Assembly (NCBI GenBank): GCA_001914695.1
Contig: MNCZ01000086.1
Location: 1 to 64,000 of the forward strand
Length of the DNA: 64,000 bases
Direction of reading: 5' to 3'
Source: Gammaproteobacteria bacterium 13_2_20CM_66_19
Lineage (GTDB): Bacteria > Pseudomonadota > Gammaproteobacteria > Steroidobacterales > Steroidobacteraceae
The notes beneath the pieces were generated by a model. The model ran no database searches and was not told the origin of the DNA. It worked only from the letters and a program-made list of their open reading frames with translations. Shown here in pieces: positions 63,503 through 64,000 of the stretch (its first letter is position 1; every line of letters begins with the position of its first letter). The position numbers and the translations under genes are program-made.

Positions 63503-64000
63503 GGCGACACGAGGCGGGCAGGGCGCTCATCTGCGGCTCGCTGGCCTTCGACACCATCATGGTGTTCGGCGACCGTTTCGCCAATCACATCCTCCCCGAC
63601 AGGATCCACATGCTGAACGTGTCGTTCCTGGTGCCCCAGCTGCGCCGGGAGTACGGCGGCTGCGCCGGCAACATCGCCTACAACCTGAGCCTCCTCGGTG
63701 ACGTCGGCTATCCCATGGCGACCGTGGGCCGCGACTTCGCTCCTTATAAAGAGTGGATGGCGCGCACCGGGGTGCCGGCCGACCACGTGCGCGTGATCGA
63801 GGACGAGCTCACGGCGCAGGCCTTCATCACCACCGATCTCGACGACAACCAGATCACGGCGTTCCACCCCGGCGCGATGCAGCACGCGCACCTGAACCGC
63901 GTGAGCGATGCGCAGCGCATCGCCCTCGGCATCGTCGCGCCCGACGGACGCGAAGGCATGATCCAGCACGCCGCGCAGTTCGCGGACGCGCGCATTCCGT
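63499..64000 (+). CDS. PfkB-family carbohydrate kinase, partial (runs off window)
   Basis: ATG overlapping fdsD stop; ALICGSLAFDTIMVFGDRFANHILPDRIHMLNVSFLVPQLRREYGGCAGNIAYNLSLLGD. Confidence 0.85.
   Translation, partial: MRRHEAGRALICGSLAFDTIMVFGDRFANHILPDRIHMLNVSFLVPQLRREYGGCAGNIAYNLSLLGDVGYPMATVGRDFAPYKEWMARTGVPADHVRVIEDELTAQAFITTDLDDNQITAFHPGAMQHAHLNRVSDAQRIALGIVAPDGREGMIQHAAQFADARIP

Overview
High-GC gammaproteobacterial-type chromosomal segment, about 60 CDSs, mostly housekeeping. Recognisable blocks: nth / MDR oxidoreductase / rnfB-like ferredoxin / metG; a HEAT-repeat protein, Ser/Thr kinase and two PilT-family ATPases; mrp(apbC) / Phd-PIN toxin-antitoxin / dcd; DUF3108-purN-purM; DUF2066 / CDP-alcohol phosphatidyltransferase / hda; acyP-ggt; proS; pssA-UDG-rimI-prfC; a ferritin-like + Fer4_19 + 2xCDGSH fusion; TgpA-DUF58-MoxR; valS, pepA, lptFG; a GldA/GldF/GldG/DUF4340 ABC system; a LysE/MocR/GNAT group and a pcaF-like thiolase; an ECF sigma / anti-sigma / subtilase operon; an fdsGBA-fdhD-fdsD formate dehydrogenase operon; and the start of a PfkB kinase. 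Most interesting: (1) the HEAT-kinase-PilT-PilT module with a possible frame-junction fusion of HEAT and kinase, (2) the ferritin/Fer4_19/CDGSH multi-domain iron protein, (3) the sigma/anti-sigma/S8-protease operon, (4) a truncated PilY1 remnant, (5) a frameshifted DUF6544-like gene, (6) a 128-bp MITE-like inverted-repeat element downstream of dcd, and (7) several candidate operator palindromes. No rRNA, tRNA, CRISPR array or intact transposase was recognised. All family assignments are from reading the translated sequences; no database search was run.
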